NCBI GenBank assembly: GCA_964600025.1
Contig: CAZRHJ010000037.1
Span: 1-18,997, forward strand
Reading direction: 5' to 3'
Length of the DNA: 18,997 nucleotides
Source of the DNA: JADFUS01 sp964600025
Lineage (GTDB): Bacteria > Bacteroidota > Bacteroidia > Bacteroidales > Rikenellaceae
Of the stretch, positions 7,886 through 14,710 are shown one piece after another (the first letter of the stretch is position 1; every line of letters starts with the position of its first letter). The translations under genes were made by a program, and so were the position numbers. The notes under the pieces are model-generated. The model made no database searches and was not told the DNA's origin. It saw only the letters and a program-made list of their open reading frames with translations.

Positions 7886-7901
7886 TGTTCCACGTGAAAC
7901 A
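7886..7901. promoter_or_regulatory. parS site 1 (ParB binding)
   Basis: TGTTCCACGTGAAACA matches the universal chromosomal parS consensus TGTTNCACGTGAAACA at every specified position. It is an interrupted palindrome and lies 2 bases after the DUF2752 stop codon. ParB loads at parS and spreads, organising the origin region for segregation and condensin loading. Confidence 0.9.
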
Positions 7902-7920
7902 AAAATACTTTCCTTCAAAA

Positions 7921-7936
7921 TGTTTCACGTGAAACT
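7921..7936. promoter_or_regulatory. parS site 2 (ParB binding)
   Basis: TGTTTCACGTGAAACT matches the parS consensus in 15 of 16 bases (the last base is T instead of A), with a perfect 14-base palindromic core GTTTCACGTGAAAC. It lies 35 bp from site 1 in the same orientation. Two such sites close together are far beyond chance. Confidence 0.9.
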
Positions 7937-7945
7937 TCCATATAG

Positions 7946-8028
7946 TTTAATCTTTCTGAAATCATACCAGTTTCAAATAAATTCGTATCTATTAGGCTAT
8001 TTTAATTTTTAGCGGACTGTGCTAATAT
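7946..8028 (+). repeat. Dispersed intergenic repeat, copy 2
   Basis: It opens with TTTAATCTTTCTGAAAT (7946-7962, 16 of 17 identical to 1196-1212) and continues through ATTAGGCTATTTT (7991-8003, compare TTAGGATATTTT in copy 1). It ends with TTTTTAGCGGAC (8006-8017) and TGTGCTAATATAA. Compared with copy 1 it lacks the structured middle of roughly 70 bases. It separates the parS pair from the operator of the pseudo-hydrolase gene. Confidence 0.6.
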
Positions 8029-8030
8029 AA

Positions 8031-8066
8031 TTAGGGAAAAATTGCAAACACTAATAGAAAAATTGC
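8031..8066 (+). promoter_or_regulatory. Predicted AraC-type activator site of the pseudo-hydrolase gene
   Basis: There are two direct half-sites, TTAGGGAAAAATTGC (8031-8045) and TAATAGAAAAATTGC (8052-8066), sharing GAAAAATTGC exactly 21 bp apart (two helical turns). The same arrangement, with the same sequences, is found at 10790-10825 before the DUF417 gene. Tandem direct repeats at this spacing are typical for AraC-family dimers, and an AraC-family gene lies between the two targets. Confidence 0.75.
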
Positions 8067-8091
8067 TATTTACAAGGATAGTAAATCCCTC

Positions 8092-8099
8092 TACCTTTG
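8092..8099 (+). promoter_or_regulatory. -7 box of the pseudo-hydrolase promoter
   Basis: TACCTTTG fits TAnnTTTG. It begins 26 bp after the last base of the downstream half-site, exactly as at the DUF417 promoter. At the expected -33 position there is only TTTAC, a poor box, which fits a promoter that needs an activator. Transcription would start near 8106. Confidence 0.65.
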
Positions 8100-8123
8100 T
8101 ACCAACAATAATAAATAAAAAAT

Positions 8124-9740
8124 ATGAAAACGAAATTTTTAATTGTAGGTGCTTTGATGGCTTCAATGAACCTAATGGCTCAGCCTATACAAAACGAAAA
8201 AGTTATGAGTGATAGTTCAATTCAAATTCCTAAACAGGGTAGGGGAAGTTCAAAAGTTGAATATATTGGGCAATCTATTGATAAATTGGTATATGATTTT
8301 ATGGAAGAACAGGGTATTCCGGGGCTGACACTTGCTATTGTACAAGCTCCTTATATCCCACGAGTAGTAGGTTATGGTGTTAGTGATGCCCAAAATGCTA
8401 AACTTGCTTCTGCCAAAACTATTTGGCCAGTTGGCCCAATCTCACAAGGATTTGCAGCTGTGGCAGTTGTACAACTTAAAGAAAAAGGTAAACTTCAATT
8501 AGAGGATAATATTTCTAAATATCTTAAAAAATTACCTGAGAAATGGCAAAACATTACTATCAAACAGTTGATGCAACATAGTAGTGGTTTGGTTGATTAC
8601 AGAGATATTGAGGGTTTTGATATTACCAAAAACTATTTACCAGAAGAGCTAATTGCATCTGTTTCTAATTCAGAATTGGCTTTTGCCTCTGGAACAGAAG
8701 TAAAACAGTCTGCAACTAATTTCTTATTATTGGCACAAGTTGTTGAATCTGTTAGTAAACAGTCTTACAGAGATTTTGTAACTAAGAACCAAATTGAATA
8801 CTTAGGTCTTAAACAAACATATTTTGCGGAGGATTTAGGAAAAGTAATGCAAGAAACTCTTTCAAATGAAAGTCCTAAACACAAATTATTCTTACAAGAT
8901 AAAGGATATATTAGTCCTGCTGAAACATCTGAGGGATATATTTATAAAGACTCTAAATTAGTCGCAGCTCCAAAAACAAACAACCAGTCGCTAAAAGGTT
9001 TTTCTGATATTTGGGCATCTGCCGAAAATATTAGCCATTGGGATATTGCTTTGGCAGGTGGAGTTTTGATTAACGACCCAGCAAACCGTGCTTTGATATA
9101 TTCTCCTACTACACTCGATAGTCGAAAAGTTGTTCCAGCAATGGCAGGTTGGCAGTTCTATAATCACAATGGTTTGATGGATATTAAAGGTAATGTAACA
9201 GGACACTCAGCATTTTTGAGTAGATTTACAGATGCTTCCGAATTGGTTTGTGTTACTTTGCTTGGTAACAAAGAAGGAGTTGATTTTACTGTATTGGCAC
9301 GTCAAATTGCCGCAGCATTTGATAATAAATTAGGTTCGGGTATTAACGAAAATGCTTTATATACTTACGAGAGTCAGTTCTCAGTAGATGAAACAATGCA
9401 ACGTTTGGAAGATGCTTTAACTGCAATGCAAATGCCAATTTTCGCAAAAATAGATCACGCCAAGAATGCAAAAGATGCAGGTTTGGATATGAAAGCATCA
9501 AAAGTTATAGTGTTTGGTTCTCCAAAAGTTGGTACAGCACTAATGGTAGAAAATCCAAGTATAGCTCTTAACTTACCTTTGAAGATAGCTGTTTATGAAG
9601 ATGCAAATGGAAGTGTTTGGGCTACATTCCAAAAACTTGACAATATGACTCAAACATATCCATTAGAAAACCAAAAGGTTTTAGGCAATATGAAAATGCT
9701 TTTGGAAAAATTAGTTAAAAAATCAGTTAGCATTTACTAA
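8124..9740 (+). CDS. Secreted serine-hydrolase-fold protein with lost catalytic motifs and C-terminal DUF302 domain
   Basis: The protein has 538 residues. A signal peptide (about 1-19, ending LMAQ) sends it to the periplasm or outside. Residues about 50-400 follow the class C beta-lactamase/esterase (PF00144) pattern, with recognisable KGKLQLEDNISKYL (121-134), ITIKQLMQHSSGLVDY (144-159) and GLKQTYF (228-234). The catalytic motifs are gone. Where SxxK is expected there is PISQ (105-108), YxN is replaced by QSA (195-197), and the HTG/KTG motif is HSA (361-363). Residues about 413-538 match DUF302: ALTAMQMPIFAKIDHA (431-446), VIVFGSPKVGTALM (461-474) and LNLPLKIAVYED (482-493). It is therefore probably a binding protein or pseudoenzyme rather than a beta-lactamase. 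It stands alone between an activator-type promoter and a strong terminator. The function is unknown. Confidence 0.85.
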   Translation: MKTKFLIVGALMASMNLMAQPIQNEKVMSDSSIQIPKQGRGSSKVEYIGQSIDKLVYDFMEEQGIPGLTLAIVQAPYIPRVVGYGVSDAQNAKLASAKTIWPVGPISQGFAAVAVVQLKEKGKLQLEDNISKYLKKLPEKWQNITIKQLMQHSSGLVDYRDIEGFDITKNYLPEELIASVSNSELAFASGTEVKQSATNFLLLAQVVESVSKQSYRDFVTKNQIEYLGLKQTYFAEDLGKVMQETLSNESPKHKLFLQDKGYISPAETSEGYIYKDSKLVAAPKTNNQSLKGFSDIWASAENISHWDIALAGGVLINDPANRALIYSPTTLDSRKVVPAMAGWQFYNHNGLMDIKGNVTGHSAFLSRFTDASELVCVTLLGNKEGVDFTVLARQIAAAFDNKLGSGINENALYTYESQFSVDETMQRLEDALTAMQMPIFAKIDHAKNAKDAGLDMKASKVIVFGSPKVGTALMVENPSIALNLPLKIAVYEDANGSVWATFQKLDNMTQTYPLENQKVLGNMKMLLEKLVKKSVSIY

Positions 9741-9759
9741 TCTTATAAAAACTCTTTTG

Positions 9760-9796
9760 AAAGGTCGCAACATATATGTTGCGACCTTTTTATTTT
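9760..9796 (+). terminator. Terminator of the pseudo-hydrolase gene
   Basis: A perfect inverted repeat, AAAGGTCGCAACATA (9760-9774) followed by its complement TATGTTGCGACCTTT (9775-9789), then TTATTTT. It starts 19 bases after the stop codon. Confidence 0.92.
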
Positions 9797-9807
9797 CACA
9801 AACATTT

Positions 9808-9838
9808 CTTGTTTATTTGCAAAATATTCCTACATTTG
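9808..9838 (+). promoter_or_regulatory. Promoter of the AraC-family regulator gene
   Basis: CTTG (9808-9811), 19 bases, then TACATTTG (9831-9838) fits the -33/-7 consensus with one mismatch. This would give a long leader of about 110 bases that includes a TAGAAAAATAAA stretch (9856-9867), a weak relative of the half-site, and the repeat core at 9911-9920. Confidence 0.5.
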
Positions 9839-9910
9839 TGCTTATTGCTATCTGGTAGAAAAATAAAACTATTGTAACTAATTGAATAATAATGTATTAA
9901 GTTTTTTTTG

Positions 9911-9933
9911 TTTTAGCGGATAGTATAAATATG
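9911..9933 (+). repeat. Dispersed intergenic repeat core, copy 3 (short)
   Basis: TTTTAGCGGATAGTATAAATA shares TTTTAGCGGA with the cores at 1328-1338 and 8006-8016 and ends in a similar TA-rich tail. The upstream blocks of the longer copies are not recognisable here, so only the core is counted. Confidence 0.45.
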
Positions 9934-9956
9934 TGATGTAATTAACTCTAACACTT

Positions 9957-10793
9957 ATGAATAACTATTTTTCAACAACTTTGAAAGGTATTGTAGCTCT
10001 TACGGATAGCTTTCACGCAGACAATAACTTATTGGCAGACAAGACTTTATATAAGTTTATTTGGGTCAAGAGAGGATATATTAAGATAGAATTAGACTAT
10101 GTCGAAACTATAATTTCTGAAAATGAAATAATTTCTGTTACAAATCTCCAACGCCTCAGTATTATTGAAGTAGAGGGAGAGTATATCACTTTTTTGTTTA
10201 ATAGTAATTTTTATTGTATTTACGGACACGATAACGAAGTTTCTTGCAATGGATTACTTTTCCACGGCTCATCAAATTTAATTAAATTTACGCTCGAAGA
10301 TAGCGAAATATACGAATTAAACGAGATTATAGGGGTTCTTTCTCGTGAGTTCGACAACAAGGACTCTTTGCACGAAGAGATGCTTAGAATCTTGTTAAAA
10401 CGCTTTATAATTAATTGTACACGCATTGCACGAAATCGCTACCAGATTGATTCTATTCCTCACAGTAGTTTTGAAATAGTACGACAGTTTTACGTTTTGG
10501 TTGATAATAATTTCAGAGAACTCAAACAAGTCAAGGATTACGCTAAGTTGCTAAATCGTTCTCCCAAAACCCTTTCAAATATTTTCTCTACTGCCAAGCT
10601 CCAAACTCCTCTTGCTATCATTCAAGACAGAATTGAATCTGAGGCAAAAAGACTACTTTTAGAAACTTCTAAACCCGCAAAAGAAATTGCGTATCTACTT
10701 GGTTTTGAAGATATTGCAATGTTTAGTCGTTTCTTCAAAAACAAAACAGGTTTGAGTATTTCCGAGTTTAGAGCCGAGAATAAACATTATTAG
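9957..10793 (+). CDS. AraC-family transcriptional regulator
   Basis: The protein has 278 residues. The N-terminal half (about 1-160) looks like a beta-rich cupin-type sensor domain. The C-terminal part (about 172-275) is the double helix-turn-helix AraC domain. The first helix-turn-helix includes LKQVKDYAKLLNRSPKTLSNIFS (189-211, key residues YAKLLNRSPKTLS) and the second has PAKEIAYLLGFEDIAMFSRFFKNKTGLSISEFR (240-272, key residues IAYLLGF and FSRFFKNKTG). Cys87, His91, Cys97 and His103 cluster in the sensor domain and could bind metal or sense oxidants, which is speculation. It lies between two genes with identical tandem operators and so is their likely activator; the downstream operator overlaps its own stop codon. 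By context it resembles RclR, the E. coli regulator of a DUF417 gene, but orthology is not shown. Confidence 0.92.
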   Translation: MNNYFSTTLKGIVALTDSFHADNNLLADKTLYKFIWVKRGYIKIELDYVETIISENEIISVTNLQRLSIIEVEGEYITFLFNSNFYCIYGHDNEVSCNGLLFHGSSNLIKFTLEDSEIYELNEIIGVLSREFDNKDSLHEEMLRILLKRFIINCTRIARNRYQIDSIPHSSFEIVRQFYVLVDNNFRELKQVKDYAKLLNRSPKTLSNIFSTAKLQTPLAIIQDRIESEAKRLLLETSKPAKEIAYLLGFEDIAMFSRFFKNKTGLSISEFRAENKHY

Positions 10794-10825
10794 GGAAAAA
10801 TTGCCAAGTTTTTTAGAAAAATTGC
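10790..10825 (+). promoter_or_regulatory. Predicted AraC-type activator site of the DUF417 gene
   Basis: The half-sites are TTAGGGAAAAATTGC (10790-10804, overlapping the araC-type stop codon) and TTTTAGAAAAATTGC (10811-10825), with GAAAAATTGC repeated 21 bp apart. The upstream 16 bases (from 10789) and the 17 bases TAGAAAAATTGCTATTT (10814-10830) are identical to those before the pseudo-hydrolase gene. Confidence 0.75.
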
Positions 10826-10850
10826 TATTTTGACATTTTGCAATTATCTA

Positions 10851-10858
10851 TACTTTTG
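10851..10858 (+). promoter_or_regulatory. -7 box of the DUF417 promoter
   Basis: TACTTTTG fits TAnnTTTG and starts 26 bp after the last base of the downstream half-site. TTTG at 10829-10832 lies 18 bases upstream, slightly closer than ideal, so basal activity could be higher than at the pseudo-hydrolase promoter. Transcription would start near 10865, 20 bases before the ATG. Confidence 0.65.
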
Positions 10859-10884
10859 TAATGTAAATAAAAACTTATAAATAT

Positions 10885-11472
10885 ATGAAATGTAAACTAT
10901 TAATTAAATTTTTGGAAATAGCGGCAAATGCTAAAAAATTAACTTATGGAATGATAAGAGTTGCCATTTTGGTAATTTTCTTGTGGATTGGTGGTCTAAA
11001 ATTTTGGAACTACGAGGCAGAAGGTATTGTCCCTTTTGTTGCTAATAGTCCATTTATGAGTTTCTTCTATACTCAGGACGCCCCCGACTACAAAGACTAC
11101 AAATTGATGGAAGGTCAAGCAGACCCAGTCAAAAACCAATGGCACGAAGAAAATAATACTTATGGATTTTCTCGCGGTTTAGGAATTTTGATTATGAGTA
11201 TAGGTATTCTTACATTCTTAGGATTTTTCTCAACTAAAATCGGTTTAATTGGAGAATTTTTAGTAATAGTAATGACAATCGGAACCCTCTCGTTCCTTGT
11301 AACTACACCCGAAGTATGGGTGCCAAACTTAGGAAGTGGCGAATCAGGTTTCCCACTGCTTACAGGAGCAGGGCGTTTGGTTATAAAAGATCTTGCAATT
11401 ATTTCAGGAGCTGCTGTACTACTTAGCGAATCGGCTTCTAAACTACTAAAAAATTGCAAGTGTAGTCGCTAA
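10885..11472 (+). CDS. DUF417 (YkgB/RclC-type) inner-membrane protein
   Basis: The protein has 195 residues, the usual family length. Membrane segments are at about 24-40, 98-115, 119-139 and 165-183. The family signatures are FLWIGGLKFWNYEAEGIVPFVANSPF (32-57, key residues GLKFWNYEAEGI and NSPF) and GFPLLTGAGRLVIKDL (155-170). The C-terminus ends in a two-cysteine NCKCSR (190-195), which is not part of the core fold. In E. coli the DUF417 protein RclC belongs to the reactive-chlorine resistance operon rclABC. No rclA or rclB homologue is visible here, so a shared role is a hypothesis. It is transcribed alone from the operator described before it. Confidence 0.9.
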   Translation: MKCKLLIKFLEIAANAKKLTYGMIRVAILVIFLWIGGLKFWNYEAEGIVPFVANSPFMSFFYTQDAPDYKDYKLMEGQADPVKNQWHEENNTYGFSRGLGILIMSIGILTFLGFFSTKIGLIGEFLVIVMTIGTLSFLVTTPEVWVPNLGSGESGFPLLTGAGRLVIKDLAIISGAAVLLSESASKLLKNCKCSR

Positions 11473-11505
11473 GATTTGTTTATATTATGATTATTTTTTT
11501 ATTGA

Positions 11506-11534
11506 AAAAAGGGCAGTCATCGACTGCCCTTTTT
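11506..11534 (+). terminator. Bidirectional terminator between the DUF417 gene and pepP
   Basis: AAAAAGGGCAGTC (11506-11518), loop ATC, then GACTGCCCTTTTT (11522-11534). The stem is perfect with a T run on either strand, so it can serve both the DUF417 gene and the convergent aminopeptidase gene. Confidence 0.92.
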
Positions 11535-11555
11535 GCTAATATAGCAATTTACGTA

Positions 11556-11612
11556 AATTCTATTTTCTTAAATTTCTAAGCATTTGCTCATCAAAAGTTT
11601 CGTTTTTAGCGG
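11556..11612 (+). repeat. Dispersed intergenic repeat, copy 4 (partial)
   Basis: AGTTTCGTTTTTAGCGG (11596-11612) is identical over 17 bases to 1321-1337. It is preceded by AAATTCTATTTTCTTA (11556-11571), similar to AAATTCTAATTTCTTA of copy 1. The core is followed by TAAAACC instead of ACAATAC, so this copy seems cut short just before the pepP stop codon. Confidence 0.5.
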
Positions 11613-11619
11613 TAAAACC

Positions 11620-13005
11620 TTAATAATTACGCAATGCTTCTACGTCAGCTACTGCTTTTGGAATTGGTTTGCCCAAAAGTCTTGCTCCTTGCGGTGTAAT
11701 CAAATAATCTTCCTCGTTACGACAACCTGTAAATCCTTTGTATTTCTCGATAGCGTCCCAATTCAAGTATTCATTAAATTTGTTTTGAGAACGCCACAGG
11801 TCAATGAGTTCAGGTATAAAATATATCCCGGGTTCGATAGTTAATACAAATCCTGGTTCAAGTTCTCTTGCCAAACGTAGTGATTTATATCCGAAAACAG
11901 TACTTTTTGGGTTTCCGTCATACCCAACCCAAACTTCTCCTAAGTTTTCCATATCGTGAACGTCCATACCCATCATATGTCCTAATCCACAAGGGAAGAA
12001 CAATGCGTGAGCACCTTGCTCCACAGCATCATCAATATTTCCTTTCACAAGTCCAATTCCTTTCAATCCTTCCAAAATTGTTTTACAAGCAAACTTATGG
12101 CAGTCCAAAAATTTTACATTTGGAGCAAGCATAGAAATAGCATTGTTGTGAGCTTGTAAAGAAATTTCATAAATCTCTTTTTGGCGAGGGCTAAATGTTC
12201 GGCTAACAGGAAATGTCGAAGACATATCACCGCAGTATCCATTCACATTTTGTGCTCCAGCGTCCAAAAGCAATAAATCACCCTCTTTCAAGACGTTTGA
12301 ATGGTTGTGATTGTGTAGTGTTTGTCCGTTTACAGTAGCTATGATTGGAAAAGAAATATTTCCGTCAGACGCAATAGCTACTTGGTGAGCAAGTGATGCT
12401 ACTTCTGCTTCCAACATTCCGGGTCTTGCCCCTTTCATTGCGGCAATGTGCATATCTGCCGTAATATTTACTGCATTTTCAATTTCTTGTATTTCTTCCT
12501 CTGATTTGTAGTTTCTTTGAGCCACAACAGCACGTACAAATTCCAAAGATTGCATTTGAGTTTGTTTGTCAGGAGCTATTCCCAAAAGTTCATACAAACT
12601 CATACTGTGTTCAGCCCTATAAGGAGGCAAGAAATGAATTTTTCTCCCCTTTTGCATTGCATTTTGCAGATACTCCCCAAATTTCTTTGTAGGTAGGGTT
12701 TCTTCAATTCCCACTTTCACAGCATTTTCTTTGATTGTAGGTAAAATTCCCATCCAAACTATATCATCAATAGTCAATTCATCTCCAAAAAGAATTTCTC
12801 TGTTTTCGTCAATATCAATAATAGCATTCAGATTTGCTTGATTTAGACCAAAGAAATAAAGAAAAGTTGAGTCTTGTACAAAATGATAAGTATTATCACG
12901 GTAGCTCATACCCACCTCTGTATTTCCGAGGAACAACAAAATTCCTGAGCCAATATCTTTTTTGAGTTTAGCTCTACGCTCAATGTAAGTTGATTTATTA
13001 AACAT
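11620..13005 (-). CDS. pepP: Xaa-Pro aminopeptidase (aminopeptidase P, M24B)
   Basis: The protein has 461 residues: an N-terminal creatinase-like domain (about 1-165) and a C-terminal pita-bread catalytic domain. The dinuclear metal ligands are all present: Asp248 in LLLLDAG, Asp260 in GDMSSTFPVSR, His343 in GLGHMMGMDVHD, Glu391 in LTIEPGIYF and Glu431 in GCRNEEDYLIT. The supporting histidines are also seen (HNHNH at 231-235 and His350). It removes the N-terminal residue when proline is second, in the cytoplasm; no signal peptide is present. It is a single-gene unit converging on the DUF417 gene. Confidence 0.95.
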   Translation of the reverse strand: MFNKSTYIERRAKLKKDIGSGILLFLGNTEVGMSYRDNTYHFVQDSTFLYFFGLNQANLNAIIDIDENREILFGDELTIDDIVWMGILPTIKENAVKVGIEETLPTKKFGEYLQNAMQKGRKIHFLPPYRAEHSMSLYELLGIAPDKQTQMQSLEFVRAVVAQRNYKSEEEIQEIENAVNITADMHIAAMKGARPGMLEAEVASLAHQVAIASDGNISFPIIATVNGQTLHNHNHSNVLKEGDLLLLDAGAQNVNGYCGDMSSTFPVSRTFSPRQKEIYEISLQAHNNAISMLAPNVKFLDCHKFACKTILEGLKGIGLVKGNIDDAVEQGAHALFFPCGLGHMMGMDVHDMENLGEVWVGYDGNPKSTVFGYKSLRLARELEPGFVLTIEPGIYFIPELIDLWRSQNKFNEYLNWDAIEKYKGFTGCRNEEDYLITPQGARLLGKPIPKAVADVEALRNY

Positions 13006-13349
13006 AATATTAATATTTTTATGATTTTACTAAGAACCAAAATTACTAAAAATATTTATCAAACGAATATTTTTCACTTATAAAAGTTAAAATTATTTTT
13101 TATTTGTTAAAAATACATAAAAAATATTTCTATGATAGGAAAATTTAATAATTATAGTTTAACACATTTTTTTAAAAATGTAAACAAAAGCACGCACCCA
13201 TTGCCCTTTTGAGCAATGAGCAAAACATTTAACGAGCAAATATTTGCTAATTTCAGAAAACAAAGTTTCCCGAAATACCCCGTATAAAGAATATTTTTGT
13301 ATTTCCACAAATTCTTTATATATTTGTATAATATTAATTTGAGTGTAAA
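13006..13349. other. Divergent intergenic region between pepP and trkA (344 bp)
   Basis: No gene is visible. The pepP side is very A/T-rich, with no promoter of proper spacing that I could find. The middle has a short cluster of GAGCAA words (13211-13216, 13218-13223, 13234-13239), the last being part of a perfect 14-base palindrome AGCAAATATTTGCT (13235-13248). There is also a weak hairpin CATTGC/GCAATG at about 13199-13218. The trkA promoter lies at the right end. Confidence 0.5.
13296..13326 (+). promoter_or_regulatory. Promoter of the trkA-murA operon
   Basis: TTTG (13296-13299), exactly 19 bases, then TATATTTG (13319-13326): a perfect Bacteroidetes -33/-7 match. Transcription would start near 13333, leaving a leader of only about 17 bases. 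Confidence 0.78.
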
Positions 13350-14690
13350 ATGAAGATAATCATTGCAGGAGCAGGAGAGGTAGGTCAGCATCTTTCAAAG
13401 ATGTTGGCAGAGGAGTTCCACGATATAACAGTAATAGATGATGATGCAAAACGTTTGGAGATAGTATCATCTACATCAGACGTTTATACGATTCTGGGAG
13501 ATGCAAAAGATTTTAATATCTTAAAACGAGCCAATTTAGGTAAATGTAACCTTTTTATATCTGTTTATCCTCGTGAGAGTGATAATATTCTTTCTTCAAT
13601 TCTGGCAAAACAACTTGGAGCTAAAAAGTGCATTGCACGAATAGATAATGACACCTATTTACAGCCATTCAACAAAGAAGTTTTTATTAATTTGGGTATA
13701 GACTATATGTTTTATCCCGAAAAAATTGCAGCAAATGAGGTTTTGACTCTTTTGGGCAATACCGCTACTTCGGAGTATGTAAACTTCTCTGGTGGCAAAC
13801 TATCTCTTATGGTTTTCAAGATAGGAAGTGCTTCCCCATTGGTGGACAAACGCCTTATGGACGTAGCCGACACAAACGAAAAATTACATTATCGAGTAGT
13901 TGCTATTTCACGTGATAACGAAACTATCATACCTCGTCGCCACAACTACATACGTGAGGGAGATAATATTTATGTGATAGTTGACCACAGATATTCTTCC
14001 GAAATTAATACTTATATTGGTATGGAGAATATCAAAATCAATAATATTATGATTTTGGGCGGAGGCTTGATTGGCGAAAGAATTGCACAAGCTCTTCAAG
14101 ACCGTATGAATGTCAAATTGATTGATTACGACAAAGAAAAAGCTGAAAAATTGGCAGATACTTTGGAAAATACTTTGGTAATCAATAGTGAGGGTCGAGA
14201 TATAGAGGTTTTGAATGACGAAGATCTCGAAAATATGGACGTTTTTGTAGCTCTTACAGGTAGGAGTGAAACAAATATATTGGCAGCTATGCTTGCCAAA
14301 AAACAAGGAGTAAAGAAAGTAATTGCCGAGGTAGAAAACTTCAATTACATTACACTTGCTGAGAATATGGGTATTGATACGATAATCAACAAAAAGTTAA
14401 TCACCGCAAGTACTATTTTCCGTTTCACAATGAATACCGACGTTCAAGCAATCAAATGTTTGAATGGTTGTGATGCTGAGGTTTTGGAATTTTTGGCGAA
14501 ACCAAACAGTGTTATTACACGTAACATTGTCAGAGATGTTCCTTGGCCAGAAAATGCACTTATTGGTGGAGTTGTTAGGGGAGATGAAGTATTTATCGTA
14601 ACTGGGGACACCCAAATAAATCCTTACGATAGAGTAGTAGTATTTGCTTTGCCAAATGCAATCCCAAAACTACCTCACTTTTTTAATTAG
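13350..14690 (+). CDS. trkA: Trk potassium uptake regulatory subunit TrkA
   Basis: The protein has 446 residues in the duplicated RCK layout: two Rossmann NAD-binding domains, each followed by a TrkA-C domain. The first nucleotide-binding loop is IIAGAGEVGQHLSKML (4-19) with the acidic end VIDDD (28-32). The second is IMILGGGLIGERIAQAL (233-249) with LIDYD (257-261). TrkA-C domains cover about 145-225 and 365-440. It is a cytoplasmic gating subunit that binds NAD(H)/ATP and controls the TrkH/TrkG potassium channel. No trkH is within the window; it is probably elsewhere, since the next gene, 20 bases on, is murA. Confidence 0.95.
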   Translation: MKIIIAGAGEVGQHLSKMLAEEFHDITVIDDDAKRLEIVSSTSDVYTILGDAKDFNILKRANLGKCNLFISVYPRESDNILSSILAKQLGAKKCIARIDNDTYLQPFNKEVFINLGIDYMFYPEKIAANEVLTLLGNTATSEYVNFSGGKLSLMVFKIGSASPLVDKRLMDVADTNEKLHYRVVAISRDNETIIPRRHNYIREGDNIYVIVDHRYSSEINTYIGMENIKINNIMILGGGLIGERIAQALQDRMNVKLIDYDKEKAEKLADTLENTLVINSEGRDIEVLNDEDLENMDVFVALTGRSETNILAAMLAKKQGVKKVIAEVENFNYITLAENMGIDTIINKKLITASTIFRFTMNTDVQAIKCLNGCDAEVLEFLAKPNSVITRNIVRDVPWPENALIGGVVRGDEVFIVTGDTQINPYDRVVVFALPNAIPKLPHFFN

Positions 14691-14710
14691 TAATCCTTTA
14701 AAATAAATAT

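Noticed and set aside
7886..7936. The two palindromes as a terminator of the rlmD operon
   Set aside because: Neither palindrome is followed by a T run and both match parS almost perfectly, so ParB binding is the better explanation.
8124..9740. Annotation as an active class C beta-lactamase
   Set aside because: The fold matches, but the SxxK, YxN and HTG motifs are all substituted, so resistance or hydrolase activity should not be claimed.
9856..9867. TAGAAAAATAAA in the regulator's leader as an autoregulatory half-site
   Set aside because: It lacks the TTGC end and has no partner at 21 bp, so it is not supported as a site.
11868..12134. Plus-strand open frame of 88 codons opposite pepP
   Set aside because: It is a shadow of the well-supported M24 peptidase gene and has no recognisable protein features. 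The same holds for other short frames opposite or inside the annotated genes.
13160..13220. A terminator or small RNA before trkA from the hairpins ACATTTTT/AAAAATGT and CATTGC/GCAATG
   Set aside because: The stems are short or purely A/T, no gene ends here (pepP is transcribed away), and no matching promoter was found.
13904..13919. A third parS-like site, TATTTCACGTGATAAC, inside trkA
   Set aside because: It agrees with the consensus at only about 12 of 16 positions and lies in coding sequence; chance similarity around the CACGTG core is more likely.
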